Shown piece by piece: positions 18,480 to 26,889 of a DNA stretch of 33,018 nt. This DNA is from Chloroflexales bacterium. GTDB lineage: Bacteria; Chloroflexota; Chloroflexia; Chloroflexales; Chloroflexaceae. Position numbers and translations under genes: made by a program. The DNA lies in assembly GCA_013336035.1 (NCBI GenBank), contig JAAXUL010000002.1, positions 1 to 33,018 of the forward strand. Reading direction: 5' to 3'. Positions within the stretch are counted from its first letter, which is position 1, and each line of letters begins with the position of its first letter. Below the pieces are notes generated by a model. It saw only the letters and a list, made by a program, of their open reading frames with translations. It did no database searches and had not been told where the DNA came from.

Positions 18480-20453
18480 CTACTCCATCTCGACGTACTC
18501 CTGCTTCACCAGGGCGCTCTCGTCCAGGCCGGCCAGAGCGAGCAGCTCGCCGATCAGCTCAGCCCGCTCGGCGGCGTCACGGCTGCTCCATGTGCGGGTC
18601 TTGATCTCGAGGTACGGGCCGGGGTTGGCGCCACCGCCCACCATGGTATCAAGGTTGATCGCGAAGTCGTGGTCCTTGTACATGATCCGCCAGCGCTTGC
18701 GGCGTTTCTCGAGCTCGACCACCTTGTCGGGCTGGAAGTACTCGCGATAGAATCGCCCGGTGTGGTCGGCGGGGGCCGTGTAGCGGGCCCGCGAGAGCAC
18801 GATGGCGTGGGGGTACTCGCCGCGCACCGCCTCGGCCATCAGCGTGACCGTATACTTCGGCTCGGGGCGCGCCCCCGGGTCGGTGCGGTGGTCCTCGCGG
18901 ATGCGGATGCGCTCGCGGTTCTTGAAGAGGAAGTAGGTGTCGTACTGGGTGCGCACGCTGGCCTTGGTGATCTCGACCTGGGGGCTGGCCAGAATATGCT
19001 CGACCTGCGGCTCGCCGCCGGGGCCGAGGAGGGCCTTGACCTGGATCTCGAAGATCTCGGCTTGCCGCACGCCGCCCAGGGCGATGATCTTGGCCAGCAG
19101 GTCGCGCTCGCGGCTGGCCAGGAAGGCGTTGATGCGCTCGGCGATGGCCTGCGAGCGCCTCATTATCTCGCCCTCGTCGAGGGTCAGCAGGGCCTGGCCA
19201 CGCACCAGGAGGCGCCCGTCCACCAGCACATCGCGAACATCGGCCGCGTGGGCGCTGTAGACCAGGTACGAGTAGATGGCCTCGGGGCTGTAGGTGTAGC
19301 GCGGCGCGCTGTGGAGCCGGCCCAGCTCGATCACGGCGATATCGGCCCGCTTGCCGAGCTCGAGCGAGCCCACCAGATGGTCGAGGTGCACCGCCTTCGC
19401 GCCCCAGCAGGTGGCCAGGGCCAGGGCCTCGCGGGCCGGCACGGCCGTGGGGTCGCCGCTCACGCCCTTGGGCAGCAGGGCGGCCAGCTGGATCTCGGTG
19501 AACATGTCCTGGTCATCGTTCGAGGCCGGGCCGTCGGTGCCGAGGCCCGTGCGCACGCCCGAGTCGATCAGGCGGCGGTACGGGGCGATGCCGCTGGCCA
19601 GCTTCAGGTTGCTGGTGGGGCAGGGCACCGCGCCGGCCTTCGCCTCGCGCAGCAGGCGCATATCGTCCTCGGTGGCGTGCGTACAGTGCGCGGCGATGCA
19701 GGGCACGTCAAAGGCGCCGACCCGCTTCGCGTAGCGAATGGGCGTCACCTCGCGCTCCCTGATGCTCTCCTCTACCTCGCGAGCCGTCTCGGAGAGGTGG
19801 GTGACCAGGGGCACGCCGAAGCGGCGGCAGAGGGCCGAGGCCTCGCGGTAGATGCGGTCGGTGCAGGTGTAGGGGGCGTGAGGGGCGACGGTGGGCACGA
19901 TGCGCTCGTGGTCGCGCCAGGCCTCGATAAAGCGCCGGGCCCGCTCGAGGCCCTCGTCGAACGAGGCGGCGTCGGGGGTGGGCAGGCGCATAACGGTCTG
20001 GCCGCAGATGGCGCGCATGCCGGCCTCATCCGCGGCGCGGGCCACCTGCTCCTCGAAGTAGTACATATCGACGAAGGTCGTCGTGCCGCCGCGCAGCATC
20101 TCGGCGCACGAGAGCAGCGTGCCGACGTAGCAGAACTCGGCGTCGACAAACTGGCTCTCGACGGGAAACATATAGCCAAATAGCCAGACGTCGAGCTGCT
20201 GGTCGGCAACCATGCCGCGCAGCAGGCTCATCGGCACGTGGGCGTGGCCGTTGATCAGGCCGGGGATGACCGCGCACCCCGTACAGTCGATCGTCTCGCG
20301 GGGGGTGAAGCGGTCGGCAAGCTCGGCGGCGGGGCCGACGGCGACGATCTGGCGGCCCTGGACAGCGACGGCCCCATCGGGCACGATCGTCCAGCTCGCG
20401 TCCATCGTCACCACGGTGCCGCCGGTCAGCAGCAGGTCCACCGTCTGGGTCAT
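18480..20453 (-). CDS. Amidohydrolase (SAH/MTA/5'-deoxyadenosine deaminase-like) with C-terminal CYTH-like domain
   Basis: 657 aa continuous ORF. aa 1-455: GLINGHAHVPMSLLRG, LVTHLSE, IAAHCTHA, GTDGPASND. aa ~465-657: EIFEIQVKAL, QYDTYFLFKNRERIRIRED, VVELEKRRKRWRI, INLDTM, YLEIKTRTWS, LDESALVKQEYVEM, resembling CYTH. Confidence 0.85.
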   Translation of the reverse strand: MTQTVDLLLTGGTVVTMDASWTIVPDGAVAVQGRQIVAVGPAAELADRFTPRETIDCTGCAVIPGLINGHAHVPMSLLRGMVADQQLDVWLFGYMFPVESQFVDAEFCYVGTLLSCAEMLRGGTTTFVDMYYFEEQVARAADEAGMRAICGQTVMRLPTPDAASFDEGLERARRFIEAWRDHERIVPTVAPHAPYTCTDRIYREASALCRRFGVPLVTHLSETAREVEESIREREVTPIRYAKRVGAFDVPCIAAHCTHATEDDMRLLREAKAGAVPCPTSNLKLASGIAPYRRLIDSGVRTGLGTDGPASNDDQDMFTEIQLAALLPKGVSGDPTAVPAREALALATCWGAKAVHLDHLVGSLELGKRADIAVIELGRLHSAPRYTYSPEAIYSYLVYSAHAADVRDVLVDGRLLVRGQALLTLDEGEIMRRSQAIAERINAFLASRERDLLAKIIALGGVRQAEIFEIQVKALLGPGGEPQVEHILASPQVEITKASVRTQYDTYFLFKNRERIRIREDHRTDPGARPEPKYTVTLMAEAVRGEYPHAIVLSRARYTAPADHTGRFYREYFQPDKVVELEKRRKRWRIMYKDHDFAINLDTMVGGGANPGPYLEIKTRTWSSRDAAERAELIGELLALAGLDESALVKQEYVEME

Positions 20454-20488
20454 GGTACGCTCCTTCTCGCTCGGGTGGATCGCATAGT

Positions 20489-20497
20489 ATTGTAGCA
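20489..20497 (-). promoter_or_regulatory. Extended -10 TGCTACAAT upstream of amidohydrolase-CYTH gene
   Basis: ATTGTAGCA on the + strand; 36 nt upstream of the start codon. Confidence 0.6.
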
Positions 20498-20528
20498 GAG
20501 AGGCGCGACATAAGGCGTGGTTAGGCCA

Positions 20529-20537
20529 TGCTATACT
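20529..20537 (+). promoter_or_regulatory. Extended -10 TGCTATACT upstream of hisC
   Basis: 30 nt upstream of ATG 20567; shows that the ORF-track start at 20528 is probably too far upstream. Confidence 0.55.
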
Positions 20538-20566
20538 GGGGTCGCCTTAAGCACCAGGAGGGATCG

Positions 20567-21661
20567 ATGTTCACCGCCGCGAGCCTGATCCGCCCCGAGA
20601 TCACCGATCTCGAGCCGTACACGCCGATCCTGCCGCTGGATGTGCTGGCCGCCCGGCTGGGGCTGCCGATCGAGCGGCTGGTGAAGATGGACGCCAACGA
20701 GAACCCCTACGGCCCCTCGCCGAAGGCCCTGGCGGCCCTCGCCGGCGAGGCGTTCTACCATATCTACCCCGACCCGGGGCACACCCGGCTGCGCGCCGCC
20801 CTGGCCGAGTACACCGGCCAGCCCGCCGAGCGCATCCTGGTCGGCGCCGGCGCCGACGAGCTGATCGACCTTATCTTGCGCCTCTGCATCGCCCCCGGCG
20901 ATGCCGTGATCGACTGCCCGCCCACCTTCGGCATGTACAGCTTCGACGCCGGCGTCTGCGGCGGGCGCGTGATCCGCGCCCCGCGCCGCGCCGACTTCTC
21001 GCTCGACCTCCCGGCGATCGAGCAGGCCGCCGCGGCCAGCGGCGCCAAGGTGCTCTTCCTCACTTCGCCCAACAACCCCACCGGCAACCTGATGCCGCCC
21101 GAGGATCTAGAGCGCCTGCTGCGCCTGCCCCTGCTGGTGGTCGTCGACGAGGCCTACGTCGAGTTCGCGGGGGTCGGCCAGGGCTTCGCGCCCTGGGCGG
21201 GCCGGCACGAGAACCTGGCCGTCCTGCGCACCTTCAGCAAGTGGGCGGGGCTGGCCGGGCTGCGCGTCGGCTACGGCCTGCTGCCCCCCTGGCTGGCCGA
21301 GCAGCTCTGGAAGATCAAGCAGCCCTACAATGTGAGCGTGGCTGGCCAGGAGGCCGCCATCGCCTCGCTCGAGGACCGCGCCCACCTGCTCGGCAATGTG
21401 GCCCGCATCGTGGCCGAGCGCGAGCGCCTGCTGCCCCTCCTGGCCGAGCTGCCCTACCTGCGCCCCCACCCCAGCGCCGCCAACTTCATCCTCTGCCGCG
21501 TCGACGGCCGGAGCGCCGGCGAGCTGAAGCAGGCCCTCGAGCGCCAGGGCGTGCTGGTGCGCTACTACCACAGCGCCCTGCTGCGCGACTATATCCGCGT
21601 CAGCGCGGGCACCCCCGAGCAGAGCGAGGCGCTGCTTGGGGCGCTGCGCGAGCTTGCGTGA
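20567..21661 (+). CDS. hisC: Histidinol-phosphate aminotransferase
   Basis: KMDANENPYGPSPKAL, GAGADELIDLILRL, LTSPNNPTGNLMP, RTFSKWAGLAGLRVGY; SD AGGAGGG precedes ATG 20567. Confidence 0.94.
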   Translation: MFTAASLIRPEITDLEPYTPILPLDVLAARLGLPIERLVKMDANENPYGPSPKALAALAGEAFYHIYPDPGHTRLRAALAEYTGQPAERILVGAGADELIDLILRLCIAPGDAVIDCPPTFGMYSFDAGVCGGRVIRAPRRADFSLDLPAIEQAAAASGAKVLFLTSPNNPTGNLMPPEDLERLLRLPLLVVVDEAYVEFAGVGQGFAPWAGRHENLAVLRTFSKWAGLAGLRVGYGLLPPWLAEQLWKIKQPYNVSVAGQEAAIASLEDRAHLLGNVARIVAERERLLPLLAELPYLRPHPSAANFILCRVDGRSAGELKQALERQGVLVRYYHSALLRDYIRVSAGTPEQSEALLGALRELA

Positions 21662-21678
21662 GCCGCGGGGCGCCACCG

Positions 21679-21687
21679 TGGTACACT
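21679..21687 (+). promoter_or_regulatory. Extended -10-like TGGTACACT upstream of hisN-like gene
   Basis: 43 nt upstream of ATG 21730. Confidence 0.4.
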
Positions 21688-21729
21688 AGGCCCGACTGAC
21701 ATCGACCCTTTCTCCAGAGGACCCATATC

Positions 21730-22500
21730 ATGGCCGACGAGCTGCGCGAGCTGCTTGACTTTGCCCACCAGATCGCCTGGCAGGCCGGCAAGATCACCCT
21801 GCGCTACTTCCAGGGCGAGCTAGCCATCGACCGCAAGGCCGACGAGTCACCCGTTACTGTCGCCGACCGCGAGTCCGAGGCCTTCCTGCGGGCCGCGATC
21901 AGCGCCCGCTACCCCGACCACGCCATCCTCGGCGAGGAGGAGGGCCTCACCGGCGGCGAGGGCGCCACCTACCGCTGGATCCTCGACCCCATCGACGGCA
22001 CCAAGACCTTCGTGCGCGGCGTGCCCCTCTACGGCGTGATGGTGGGCCTGCTGCGCGAGGGCCAGCCGGTTGTCGGCGCGGTCAATGTGCCCGCCATGGG
22101 CGAGGTCGTCTACGCGGCCAAGGGCCACGGCTGCTGGTGGAACGGCCGCCCGTGCCGCGTCTCGCAGGTGCCCAGCCTGGGCGAGGGCCTGGTGGTGGCC
22201 ACGGTCGCCCACCGCTACGAGCGCTACGGCAAGGCCGAGCGCTTCCAGCGCATCCTCGAGGCCTGCGGCCTCTTCCGCACCTGGGGCGACTGCTACGGGT
22301 ACCTGCTGGTCGCCACCGGCCGCGCCGAGGTGGCCCTCGACCCGGCCATGAATATCTGGGACGCCGCCGCGCTCCTGCCCATCCTCGAGGAAGCCGGGGG
22401 CACCTTCACCGACTGGCAGGGCGTCGCTACGGTCGAGGGCAACGAGGCCATCAGCACCAACGGCGCCGTCTTCAAAGAGCTGATGGAGCTGATCAAGTGA
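21730..22500 (+). CDS. hisN: Inositol-monophosphatase-family phosphatase, probable histidinol-phosphatase (HisN type)
   Basis: [60 protein letters not shown]; positioned between hisC and hisB. Confidence 0.85.
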   Translation: MADELRELLDFAHQIAWQAGKITLRYFQGELAIDRKADESPVTVADRESEAFLRAAISARYPDHAILGEEEGLTGGEGATYRWILDPIDGTKTFVRGVPLYGVMVGLLREGQPVVGAVNVPAMGEVVYAAKGHGCWWNGRPCRVSQVPSLGEGLVVATVAHRYERYGKAERFQRILEACGLFRTWGDCYGYLLVATGRAEVALDPAMNIWDAAALLPILEEAGGTFTDWQGVATVEGNEAISTNGAVFKELMELIK

Positions 22501-22826
22501 TGGATGCAAACGACTACCAGCGCCTCGCCCTGCGCACCGAGGCCCCCGGCCGCGAGCGCGACGACCGGCTGCTCAACGCCGCCCTTGGCCTCTGCGGCGA
22601 GGCGGGCGAGTTCGCGGATGCGCTGAAGAAATGGCGCTTCCACGCGCACCCCCTCGACGAGGTCGCGCTGCGCAAAGAGCTCGGCGACGTGCTCTGGTAC
22701 GCCGCCCTGGCCTGCGACGCCCTGGGCCTGCAGCTGGGCGACGTGATGGCCGAGAATATCGAGAAGCTTCGCCGCCGCTACCCCGAGGGGTTCTCCGCCG
22801 AGCGCAGCCTGAACAGGGCCGAGTGA
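22500..22826 (+). CDS. MazG-like nucleotide pyrophosphohydrolase
   Basis: [17 protein letters not shown]...[48 protein letters not shown]; overlaps neighbours as TGATG at both ends (visible in frame inside ORF 22137..22826). Confidence 0.85.
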   Translation: MDANDYQRLALRTEAPGRERDDRLLNAALGLCGEAGEFADALKKWRFHAHPLDEVALRKELGDVLWYAALACDALGLQLGDVMAENIEKLRRRYPEGFSAERSLNRAE

Positions 22827-23419
22827 TGAGCCAGCGCACCGCCACGATCAGCCGCACCACCGGCGAGACCGAGATCAGCCTCGCCCTCAACCTTGACGGC
22901 GGCGGCCAGGCCGCGATCAGCACCGGGGTCGGCTTCCTCGACCACATGCTGACCCTGTGGGCCAGGCACGGCCTCTTCGACCTGAGCGTCAGCGCCCGGG
23001 GCGACCTGCATGTCGACGAGCACCACACGGCCGAGGATACCTGCATCTGCCTGGGGCGCGCCATCGACCAGGCCCTCGGCGAGCGACGGGGCATCGTGCG
23101 CACCGCCCATAGCTTCGTGCCGATGGACGAGGCCCTGGCCCTGGTGGCCGTGGACCTCGGGGGGCGCCCGTACTGCGTGGTGCAGGCCGAGTTCGCCACG
23201 CCGCGCGTCGGCCAGCTCGGCACCGACCTGGTGTTCCACCTGCTCGAGAGCATCGCCACCCACGGCCGGCTCAACCTTCACGCCCAGGTGCTCTACGGGC
23301 GCAACGACCACCACAAGGTCGAGGCGATCTTCAAGGCCCTCGGCCGGGCCCTCGATGCCGCCACCCGCCCGGACCCGCGCCTCGCCGACGCCATCCCCAG
23401 CACGAAAGGGGTCCTCTGA
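22826..23419 (+). CDS. hisB: Imidazoleglycerol-phosphate dehydratase
   Basis: [55 protein letters not shown]. Confidence 0.96.
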   Translation: MSQRTATISRTTGETEISLALNLDGGGQAAISTGVGFLDHMLTLWARHGLFDLSVSARGDLHVDEHHTAEDTCICLGRAIDQALGERRGIVRTAHSFVPMDEALALVAVDLGGRPYCVVQAEFATPRVGQLGTDLVFHLLESIATHGRLNLHAQVLYGRNDHHKVEAIFKALGRALDAATRPDPRLADAIPSTKGVL

Positions 23420-24393
23420 TGGCGTTTCTCGTAGCAGTCCTGCTCAGCTTCATCCCCGCCCTCTGCTACGCCGCGATCGTCTACTGGCTCGACCGCTTCG
23501 AGAAAGAGCCGGCCAGGCTGCTCTTCGGGGCCTTCGCCTGGGGCGCCGTCGTGGCCACGATCGGCGCGATCATCTGGACCTCGGTGCTACAGCTCGGGGT
23601 CGGGGCCCTCGTCGGCAACGAGGCCTTCGCCGATCTTGCCGGCACCACCCTGCTCGCGCCGATCGTCGAGGAGACCCTCAAAGGCCTGGCCGTGGCGATC
23701 ATCTTCATCGCCTTCCCCTACGAGTTTGACTCGGTCCTCGACGGCATTGTCTATGGGGCGATCACCGCCCTGGGCTTCGCCGCCACCGAGAACGTGCTCT
23801 ACCTCTACTTTCTGGGCTACCAGGAGGGCGGCTACAGCTCGATGGTCGCCCTCTTTGTGCTGCGCGTGCTCCTGGGCGGGTGGGGTCACGCCGTCTACAC
23901 GGCCTTCACCGGGATCGGGCTAGCCGTGGGGCGCCTGCGCCGCGGGCCGGGCAACAGGCTCATCTTTCCCCTTCTCGGCCTCATGACGGCTATCTTCCTC
24001 CACGGGCTCCACAACACTATGGCGACCCTCCTCGGGGCCAGCCTGGGCCTGGCCGGGCTGGGGGCGACGCTTGTGGTCGACTGGCTGGGGTGGGGTGTGG
24101 CTCTCGGGGTGGTGGTCTGGGCGATCTTGCGCGAGCGCCGCTGGATGACGGCGTACCTGCGCGAAGAGGTGGCCCTTGGGACGATCAGCGCGGCTCAGTA
24201 CGCCACCGCCTGCTCGCTCGGCGGGCAGATGGGCGCACGGATACGCGGCCGCGCGGCGCGCCAGTTCTACGCGACATGCGCCGAGCTGGCGCAGAAGAAG
24301 CATCAGCTCGCGAAGCTCGGCGAGGAGAGCGGCAACTCGGCGCGGGTGGCGATGCTGCGCGAGCGGCTGGCCCAGCTGGCGCCCGCGGCATAA
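23419..24393 (+). CDS. PrsW-family intramembrane metalloprotease
   Basis: 324 aa; polytopic; LLAPIVEETLKGLAVAI, ENVLYLY, FLHGLHNTMATLLG; starts in TGATG overlap with hisB. Confidence 0.85.
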   Translation: MAFLVAVLLSFIPALCYAAIVYWLDRFEKEPARLLFGAFAWGAVVATIGAIIWTSVLQLGVGALVGNEAFADLAGTTLLAPIVEETLKGLAVAIIFIAFPYEFDSVLDGIVYGAITALGFAATENVLYLYFLGYQEGGYSSMVALFVLRVLLGGWGHAVYTAFTGIGLAVGRLRRGPGNRLIFPLLGLMTAIFLHGLHNTMATLLGASLGLAGLGATLVVDWLGWGVALGVVVWAILRERRWMTAYLREEVALGTISAAQYATACSLGGQMGARIRGRAARQFYATCAELAQKKHQLAKLGEESGNSARVAMLRERLAQLAPAA

Positions 24394-24397
24394 CAAA

Positions 24398-24418
24398 GCG
24401 GGAGGGCGACCCTCCCGC
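24398..24418. terminator. 9-bp perfect hairpin downstream of prsW
   Basis: GCGGGAGGG-CGA-CCCTCCCGC, 5 nt after the stop. Confidence 0.6.
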
Positions 24419-24578
24419 GATAGCGCATAGGGCTCGAGAGTGACTTCCGCCAGGCCGCGCGGGCGGCCTTCGCACACTTAGCCGGGGCCCTCAGGCCCCC
24501 GAAGAGCGCGCCCAGCGGCTAAGGCGGCGGGCTCGTCGGCGAAAGGGTTCTTTTACGAGCCCACAGCCTTGAGAGGGG

Positions 24579-25208
24579 CTAGGCCAGATCCGCATCCGGC
24601 ATGTGCTTGGCGAGGGCGCGGCGCGCGCGCGCGCAGGCCCGCTCGAGCAGGCTCGCGACGACGCGCTGCTCGGCCAGCGCGCTGCGGCGCAGAGCCTCGT
24701 AGCGGTCAGTCTGCTCGATCGCGGCGGCCAGATCATTGGCGGCGGCCCGCAGGCGGGCGCGTCCCTCGTCGGCGAACTGTGGGCGGGGGGCGAGCAGCTC
24801 GAGGGCGGCCTCGAGGCGGCGCACTTCGCGAAGCAGCGCGCCCGGGGTGCCCACAGCCGCGGGCTGAGCGGGGGCGATCAGCTGGCCGTAGGCCGGGTCA
24901 TCGCCATAACAGGCACCAAGCTGGCGCTGCACCGCGCTGTATACACGCTGGGCGGCGACCTCGCAGTCCCATCGCCGTGCCAGGGCCGTGCGCCACGCGC
25001 CAAGGGCATGCTCGCCGCGGCAGCGCTGATCGGCAAGCGTTGCTGAGAGCGTACGATAGCGGGCCAGGTCCTCTTCGAGGTAGGGGCAGCGGTCGCGGTG
25101 ACGCTCGAGCAGGTCGATCAGCTGGCTCGCGGCGTCAGTGGTGGTGGGGGTGAAACGGAGCGTCTGCGTCACGGCAGGTCCTTTCGATGGTGGGATGGTG
25201 CGTTGCAC
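24579..25208 (-). CDS. Hypothetical helical protein
   Basis: 209 aa, Ala/Leu/Arg-rich heptad-like sequence; the true start may be GTG at about aa 13 (VTQTLRFTP). Confidence 0.6.
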   Translation of the reverse strand: MQRTIPPSKGPAVTQTLRFTPTTTDAASQLIDLLERHRDRCPYLEEDLARYRTLSATLADQRCRGEHALGAWRTALARRWDCEVAAQRVYSAVQRQLGACYGDDPAYGQLIAPAQPAAVGTPGALLREVRRLEAALELLAPRPQFADEGRARLRAAANDLAAAIEQTDRYEALRRSALAEQRVVASLLERACARARRALAKHMPDADLA

Positions 25209-25311
25209 CTGCCATATGAATGGTACCCTCGCCCTCCCGGGACGTCCATAGTACTTGCGTCCAATCGCGAGACTACGATAAGTACTCGTAGCGGCTCACC
25301 GGTGAGCCCTG

Positions 25312-25320
25312 TGCTACAAT
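25312..25320 (+). promoter_or_regulatory. Extended -10 TGCTACAAT upstream of zinc-ribbon protein
   Basis: Exact copy of the recurring motif, 87 nt upstream of ATG 25407. Confidence 0.55.
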
Positions 25321-25406
25321 GGCCTTGCTGCATCCAGCGCGAGCGACGGCGCGTCATATCCTCGGACACACGACAGTCCTGTAACAACGTCCAGGGAGGC
25401 GTCCCG

Positions 25407-25868
25407 ATGGGATTCTTAGATCAGCTAAGCAAGCAAATTTCGCAGGGGGTCGACCGGGCCAAGTTCGAGGCCGAGAAGTTTCAGAAGACCACGCGCCTGC
25501 AGGGCGAGGTGAACGAGTTTCGTCGCCAGCTCGACGGGAAGCTCGGCGAGATGGGCCAGCGGGCCTACGAGCTTCAGCGGGCCGGCCAGATCAGCTCGGC
25601 GACGTTGGCCGAGCTGGCCCACGCCGTCGACCAGCTGCGGGCCTCGCTGCTGGCCAAAGAGGAAGAGCTGAAGGGCGCCCAGGCAGAAATCTTCGTAGAG
25701 CCCCCGCCCCCAGTGGGCGCAGCACCGGCCCAGCAGGTGCCGATCAGCTACGACCAGCCGGCGCCGCCCCCGCCCGAGGCGCCCAGCCAGAAGATCTGCG
25801 GCGTCTGCAACTTCCAGATGCCGGCCACAGCGATGTTCTGCCCCAACTGCGGCACACGCGTGGCGTAG
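25407..25868 (+). CDS. Coiled-coil protein with C-terminal zinc ribbon
   Basis: MGFLDQLSKQISQGVDRAKFEAEKF...ICGVCNFQMPATAMFCPNCGTRVA; SD-like GGGAGG upstream. Confidence 0.8.
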   Translation: MGFLDQLSKQISQGVDRAKFEAEKFQKTTRLQGEVNEFRRQLDGKLGEMGQRAYELQRAGQISSATLAELAHAVDQLRASLLAKEEELKGAQAEIFVEPPPPVGAAPAQQVPISYDQPAPPPPEAPSQKICGVCNFQMPATAMFCPNCGTRVA

Positions 25869-25887
25869 GAGCACTGTGCCAGAGCTG

Positions 25888-25909
25888 ATGGCGCGCCGAG
25901 GCGCGCCAT
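25888..25909. terminator. Bidirectional hairpin between convergent genes
   Basis: ATGGCGCGCC-GA-GGCGCGCCAT perfect 10-bp inverted repeat. Confidence 0.6.
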
Positions 25910-26889
25910 TAGTTCTGGCGCGCCTCGCTCGGCGACCCCGCGACAACAGCCTGCTGCAGGGCCTCCTGAGGGGTGCGGGCGGTGCGCACACCGGTCAGGC
26001 TGATGTCGAGCTGGGTCATTGTCGTGGCGATGCTGGCCGAGATGCCGGTGATTGTCACGTCGCAGCCAAGCAGGCGCACCGCCTGGACGGCCCGCAGCAG
26101 CGCGTGGGCCACGCCCTTGTCGACCGTTGACACGCCGGCAATATCAAGCACCACCAGACGGGCCCGGGCCTCGCCCACCTCTTGCAGCAGGCGTTCGGTC
26201 AGCATCTGGGCGCGTCGACTGTCGAGATGGCCGACCACAGGGGCCAGCAGCACCCCCTCGGCCAGGGCGACGGCAGGAGTCTCGAGGGTCGCCACCAGGT
26301 CGATCAGGCGGCGCTGCTCGTCATTCTGGCGCCCAAGCTCGGCGACCTTATGGGCCACCTCGGCGGCCCGGACCTCGCTCTGGGCCAGGGCCTCTTCGGC
26401 TCGCTGCATCTGGGCCTCGGCCTCGCGCTGGGCCGTCTCGGTGACCAGGCGAGCCAGGATGATCCCGCCGACGACCAGGGCATAGATCGCCAGAGCCATG
26501 GGGTCGGTGTAGATCCCCCGGCCGCCGGCCCGCACGGCAAGCATCACAACCAGGCTAGTAGCGCTGCCCAGCACCCAGAGTGGGCTGACCAGGATCAGCG
26601 CCAGCACCGGCGGGATAAACGCGGCCTGCGTGAACCGATCAGTCAGGTAGGGCTCCGGGGTGGCGATGCTGATCAGAAGCGTGATCAAGATCACTGTGGC
26701 GTGGCGCGCGTACTCCCACCCGCGCCAGTAGGCCGCAAGCAGCACAGAAAACATCAGGAGCCCAACAACGTTGGCCACCATTATGCTCCCCGTCGCCCCT
26801 GCGCCGATCTGTATGATCAGTACGATAAAAGTTATAGCGACAAGCAGCCCGAGCAATGCCAGCACAACCTGCCGCTGCGTGATTCTCAA
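25909..26889 (-). CDS. Membrane-anchored STAS-domain protein (RsbR-like)
   Basis: 326 aa: multiple TM helices, coiled coil (ETAQREAEAQMQRAEEAL), STAS VVLDIAGVSTVDKGVAHALLRAVQAVRLLGCDVTITGISASIATTMTQLDISL. Confidence 0.88.
   Translation of the reverse strand: MRITQRQVVLALLGLLVAITFIVLIIQIGAGATGSIMVANVVGLLMFSVLLAAYWRGWEYARHATVILITLLISIATPEPYLTDRFTQAAFIPPVLALILVSPLWVLGSATSLVVMLAVRAGGRGIYTDPMALAIYALVVGGIILARLVTETAQREAEAQMQRAEEALAQSEVRAAEVAHKVAELGRQNDEQRRLIDLVATLETPAVALAEGVLLAPVVGHLDSRRAQMLTERLLQEVGEARARLVVLDIAGVSTVDKGVAHALLRAVQAVRLLGCDVTITGISASIATTMTQLDISLTGVRTARTPQEALQQAVVAGSPSEARQN

Noticed and set aside
18177-20183. 668-aa plus-strand ORF
   Set aside because: Antisense to coaE and the amidohydrolase-CYTH gene; composition is a shadow-frame artefact.
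25888-25924. Three GGCGCGCC (AscI-type) copies as a mobile-element end
   Set aside because: Best explained as a bidirectional terminator hairpin plus a coding occurrence; no transposase or target duplication.
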